This document shows, piece by piece, positions 61,132-64,000 of a DNA stretch of 64,000 nt; within the stretch, counting starts at the first letter, position 1; every line of letters starts with the position of its first letter. Position numbers and translations under genes: made by a program. Source of the DNA: Paramixta manurensis (GTDB lineage: Bacteria > Pseudomonadota > Gammaproteobacteria > Enterobacterales > Enterobacteriaceae); contig NZ_CP054212.1 of assembly GCF_013285385.1 (NCBI RefSeq), positions 3,968,001-4,032,000 of the forward strand. The letters run 5' to 3'. The notes under the pieces are model-generated. The model ran no database searches. It was not told the origin of the DNA and saw only the letters and a list, made by a program, of their open reading frames with translations.

Positions 61132-62130
61132 ATGATTCGCTTCGCTATTGTAGGTACAAACTGGATTACCCGACAGTTTGTCGATGCCGCGCATGAGACC
61201 GGCAAAATGAAGCTGACCGCCATCTATTCTCGCACGCTGGAACAGGCTCAAACCTTTAGTAAGGATTATCCGGTCGAACATCTGTTTGTTTCCCTCGAAC
61301 AGATGGCGGCATCCGATGCGATTGATGCGGTTTATATTGCCAGCCCCAATTCTCTGCACTGCCCGCAGGCGCAACTGTTTTTACGCCATAAAAAACATGT
61401 GATTTGCGAAAAGCCGCTGGCGTCTAATCTTGATGAAGTTGAGCAGATGATCGCCTGCGCGCGTGAAAATCAGGTCATTCTGTTCGAAGCGTTTAAGACC
61501 GCCGCGCTGCCGAATTTTCTCACGTTACAACAGGCGCTGCCCAAAGTGGGTAAATTGCGCAAAGCGTTGTTCAATTATTGCCAATACTCCTCACGTTACC
61601 AGCGTTATCTTGACGGGGAAAACCCCAACACCTTTAACCCCGCCTGGTCTAATGGTTCGATTATGGACATCGGCTATTATTGCCTTGCCGCCACGGTTAG
61701 CCTGTGGGGAGAACCTTACCGCGTTCAGGCGCAGGCCGCATTATTGGATAGCGGCGTGGACGCTCACGGCTCGGTGTTGATGGATTACGGTGACTTCGAT
61801 GTCACTTTGCTGCACTCAAAAGTGAGTGATTCGTTGGTGCCAAGCGAAATTCAGGGCGAGGCCGGTTCGCTGGTGATTGAAAAGCTATCCGAATGTCAGC
61901 GCGTTACCTTTACGCCACGCGGCAGTAAAGCGCAGGATCTTAGCCAACCGCAGCATATCAATACGATGTTGTATGAGGCCGCGTTATTTGCTCGTCTGGT
62001 GGAAGAGAACGAAGTTAATCATGCCGGGTTGGCGACCTCACGCAGCACCGCCCGGTTATTAACTGAAATACGTCGTCAGACTGGCGTGGTCTTTCCGGCG
62101 GATAACCCACATTCGTCAGCGGCTGTGTAA
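61132..62130 (+). CDS. ygjR: Gfo/Idh/MocA-family oxidoreductase YgjR
   Basis: 332-aa NAD(P)-dependent oxidoreductase. The N-terminal Rossmann fold begins MIRFAIVGTNWITRQFVDAA, with the family EKP motif in HVICEKPLASN (about residue 93). The C-terminal domain holds GSIMDIGYYCLAA, and the KLSECQRVTF and PQHINTMLYEAALFARLV segments. Substrate unknown. The start at MIRFA matches E. coli; the longer frame lacks homology. It precedes alx and sstT, the E. coli order. Confidence 0.92.
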   Translation: MIRFAIVGTNWITRQFVDAAHETGKMKLTAIYSRTLEQAQTFSKDYPVEHLFVSLEQMAASDAIDAVYIASPNSLHCPQAQLFLRHKKHVICEKPLASNLDEVEQMIACARENQVILFEAFKTAALPNFLTLQQALPKVGKLRKALFNYCQYSSRYQRYLDGENPNTFNPAWSNGSIMDIGYYCLAATVSLWGEPYRVQAQAALLDSGVDAHGSVLMDYGDFDVTLLHSKVSDSLVPSEIQGEAGSLVIEKLSECQRVTFTPRGSKAQDLSQPQHINTMLYEAALFARLVEENEVNHAGLATSRSTARLLTEIRRQTGVVFPADNPHSSAAV

Positions 62131-62190
62131 ATATTTCTAAATATTACTGCCGCACGTTGCTTCCCGTCTCGGCTGAACGTATCTTAGCGT

Positions 62191-62319
62191 TCAGCAAAGG
62201 GGAGTAACTCTTTAAGCCGAATGATCGTCATTACGGTGCTGACGCACCCGGTCTTCGGGCAATCCGGATCTTATTCCGCGTTGTGAGTGAGACCTTGCCA
62301 GAAGGCAAGGTTTTGCTGT
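62191..62319 (+). promoter_or_regulatory. yybP-ykoY manganese riboswitch (PRE) of alx
   Basis: The two invariant aptamer loops are present: AAAGGGGAGTAAC (62196 onward) and GCTGACGCACCCG (62238 onward). A P1-like stem pairs CAGCAAA (62192-62198) with TTTGCTG (62312-62318). ACCTTGCC-AGAA-GGCAAGGT plus TTT (62292-62314) is a competing terminator-like hairpin. This is the same element that controls E. coli alx in response to Mn2+ and alkaline pH. The ygjR-alx gap (62131-62490) consists of this element and repeat copy D. Confidence 0.93.
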
Positions 62320-62365
62320 TGCGCGATAACACGGCAGCCGTCTTCTGAATCTCAACCGTGTTTGT

Positions 62366-62476
62366 ATACCCTAAAGACTTCGGGCAGCAAAAGTGTGGAT
62401 TCCGATGAGCTTACTGCTGGTCAGTAACTCGGGTGAGCGAACGCTGCGAAACGCCAGTTTGAAGTATGACGGGTAT
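62366..62476. repeat. Dispersed repeat, copy D (long form) in the alx leader
   Basis: 111 bp from ATACCCTAAAGACTTCG to TTTGAAGTATGACGGGTAT, with perfect terminal inverted repeats ATACCC/GGGTAT. The ends match copies A-C but the middle is different and longer. It lies between the riboswitch and the alx start, ending 14 bp before the ATG, and will be part of the leader mRNA. Confidence 0.8.
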
Positions 62477-62490
62477 TACTGGATAAGATT

Positions 62491-63459
62491 ATGCATACCA
62501 TCGGCACACCGCTTCTCTGGGGCAGCTTCGCTGTCGTTGTACTCATTATGCTGGCGATCGACCTTTTGTTACAGGGGCGGCGCGGCGCACACACCATGTC
62601 ACTCCGTCAGGCGGCAATCTGGTCGCTGGTTTGGATCACCCTCTCCCTGTTGTTCAGCGCCGCATTTTGGTGGTACCTCGATGGCAGCCTCGGGCGCGCA
62701 ACGGCAAATACGCAAACGCTGGCCTTTTTGACCGGCTATATTCTGGAAAAGGCCTTAGCGGTTGATAACGTTTTTGTCTGGCTGATGCTGTTCAGCTACT
62801 TCTCCGTGCCGGCAAACCTACAACGTCGCGTATTAATTTACGGTGTGCTGGGTGCCATTGTGCTGCGCACCCTCATGATCTTCGCCGGTAGCTGGCTGGT
62901 GACACAGTTTAGTTGGATCCTCTACCTGTTTGGCGCGTTCCTGTTATTTACCGGCATCAAAATGGCGCTGGCGAAAGAAGGTCATCAATCTCCGGGCGAC
63001 AAGCCGGTGGTGCGCTGGTTGCGCCGCCATCTGCGGATGACTGACCGGTTAGAGGGGGAGAAGTTTTTTGTGCGCAAAAATGGCCTCTTATTCGCCACGC
63101 CTCTGTTATTGGTACTGGTAATGGTGGAATTGAGCGATGTGATTTTCGCCGTAGACAGTATTCCGGCAATTTTTGCCGTCACCACCGATCCGTTCATCGT
63201 GCTCACCTCGAATCTGTTTGCCATTCTCGGCTTACGTGCCATGTACTTCCTGCTGGCGAATGTGGCAGAGCGTTTCTCCATGTTGAAATATGGCCTGGCG
63301 ATTGTGCTGATATTTATCGGCTTCAAGATGTTAATTATCGACATCTGGCACATCCCGGTTTCCATTTCCCTCAGTGTGATTGGCGCTATTTTAACGCTCA
63401 CTCTGCTGATTAATGCGTGGGTTAACCACAGGAATGACCGCCGCAGCCAGAGAAAATAA
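62491..63459 (+). CDS. alx: TerC-family membrane protein Alx (Mn2+ exporter)
   Basis: 322-aa inner-membrane protein with about nine hydrophobic segments. Typical TerC blocks: EKALAVDNVFVWLMLFSYF, ELSDVIFAVDSIPAIFAVTTDP and SNLFAILGLRAMYFLLA, with acidic membrane residues (DN and DVIFAVD) that coordinate metal. Alx exports manganese and is induced at alkaline pH and high Mn2+ through the PRE riboswitch. ATG 62491 follows CTGGATAAG, a weak site. Confidence 0.95.
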   Translation: MHTIGTPLLWGSFAVVVLIMLAIDLLLQGRRGAHTMSLRQAAIWSLVWITLSLLFSAAFWWYLDGSLGRATANTQTLAFLTGYILEKALAVDNVFVWLMLFSYFSVPANLQRRVLIYGVLGAIVLRTLMIFAGSWLVTQFSWILYLFGAFLLFTGIKMALAKEGHQSPGDKPVVRWLRRHLRMTDRLEGEKFFVRKNGLLFATPLLLVLVMVELSDVIFAVDSIPAIFAVTTDPFIVLTSNLFAILGLRAMYFLLANVAERFSMLKYGLAIVLIFIGFKMLIIDIWHIPVSISLSVIGAILTLTLLINAWVNHRNDRRSQRK

Positions 63460-63467
63460 TCCACCAG

Positions 63468-63492
63468 CGGGGCGCCCTTAGCCCCGTTTTTT
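63468..63492 (+). terminator. Terminator after alx
   Basis: CGGGGC-GCCCTTA-GCCCCG stem followed by TTTTTTA. Classic intrinsic terminator. Confidence 0.9.
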
Positions 63493-63686
63493 ATTCCGTC
63501 AATACGCCAATTATCCCGACGCTAGCGCTGTCACAAAACCCTAAGCCGAAGCTTATAAAAGTTGATCATGCTATCAATGGCAGAATTTACTCTTTTTCTG
63601 GCGGCTTAATTCCTTATACTCCACCAGGCAAACGCAACATCCCCTCACTAGGGCTTTAAAAAAACAATTAAGGATTTCGACAAACG

Positions 63687-64000
63687 ATGGATAAAAACCC
63701 CTCTGGATTGGCTGCCCGTTTATTACGCGGTAGCCTGGTAAAGCAGATTATTATTGGGTTGATTGCCGGTATCGCGCTGGCTTGGTTTTCGAAAGATGCC
63801 GCGCTGACGGTTGGGCTGTTAGGGTCACTGTTTGTTAGCGCGCTGAAAGCCGTTGCGCCGCTGCTGGTATTAGTCTTGGTGATCGCCTCAATCGCTAACC
63901 ATAAGCACGGACAAAAAACCAGTATTCGCCCTATCGTAATGCTCTACTTGCTCAGCACCTTCTTTGCCGCTGTCGTGGCGGTCGTTATGAGCCATCTGGT
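63687..64000 (+). CDS. sstT: Serine/threonine:Na+ symporter SstT, N-terminal part
   Basis: The first 104 codons of a gene that runs off the window. MDKNPSGLAARLLRGSLVKQ leads into hydrophobic helices (IIIGLIAGIALAWF; TVGLLGSLFVSALKAVAPLL) and the conserved ASIANHKHGQKTSIRPI loop, as in E. coli SstT of the dicarboxylate/amino acid:cation symporter family. It imports serine and threonine with sodium. It follows alx as in E. coli; no frameshift in the visible part. Confidence 0.93.
   Translation, partial: MDKNPSGLAARLLRGSLVKQIIIGLIAGIALAWFSKDAALTVGLLGSLFVSALKAVAPLLVLVLVIASIANHKHGQKTSIRPIVMLYLLSTFFAAVVAVVMSHL

Overview
The window looks like a stretch of enterobacterial chromosome (Enterobacterales; gene content and the dispersed ATACCC...GGGTAT repeat fit an Erwiniaceae-type genome such as Pantoea, Mixta or Erwinia, but the genus cannot be fixed from the sequence alone). 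Gene order follows the Escherichia coli 65-69 min region closely: yghB, yqhC/yqhD/dkgA, ftsP, plsC, parC, mdaB, ygiN, parE, yqiA, cpdA, yqiB, nudF, tolC, ygiB, ygiC, ygiD, ribB, ubiK, hldE, glnE, ygiF, ygiM, cca, uppP, folB, plsY, tsaD, rpsU-dnaG-rpoD, mug, tRNA-Ile2, and later fadH, rlmG, ygjP, ygjR, alx and sstT. Several E. coli neighbours (qseBC, zupT, glgS, ygjQ) are absent at their usual places, and lineage-specific genes are spliced into the conserved order.

0-18.6 kb: aldehyde detoxification (yqhC, yqhD, dkgA), division and lipid genes (ftsP, plsC flanked by two copies of a dispersed repeat), topoisomerase IV (parC, parE), quinone redox (mdaB, ygiN, plus an added LysR regulator), the parE/yqiA/cpdA/yqiB/nudF run, and tolC-ygiB-ygiC with a good marbox. 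18.6-21.1 kb: an inserted MarR regulator-MFS exporter-isochorismatase-fold hydrolase operon behind a 34-nt perfect palindrome. 21.1-33.6 kb: core genes, including ribB under an FMN riboswitch.

33.6-34.1 kb: between plsY and tsaD sits a self-contained cistron with its own near-consensus promoter, an inverted repeat at the predicted transcription start, a ribosome binding site and a terminator. It encodes a 95-aa glycine-rich peptide with a class II microcin-like double-glycine leader. No exporter or immunity gene is visible nearby. This is the most novel-looking item in the window.

34.1-41.2 kb: tsaD, the macromolecular synthesis operon rpsU-dnaG-rpoD, mug in tandem with a TetR regulator, and tRNA-Ile2(CAU). 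41.2-49.4 kb is accessory: an AT-rich acyltransferase-3 gene directly downstream of the tRNA, a GNAT acetyltransferase, two SDR oxidoreductases each divergent from its own regulator (LysR; TetR with a doubled 13-bp operator), an AhpD-like protein, an acid phosphatase lipoprotein and a laccase-domain protein.

49.4-52.8 kb: L-idonate/gluconate catabolism (idnD-idnO-idnT) behind a CRP site and a GntR/IdnR-type operator. 52.9-64 kb: fadH, rlmG, ygjP, katG with an OxyR-like half-site, a ClC antiporter with a CBS pair, ygjR, the manganese-riboswitch-controlled alx (with a dispersed repeat lodged between riboswitch and gene), and the start of sstT.
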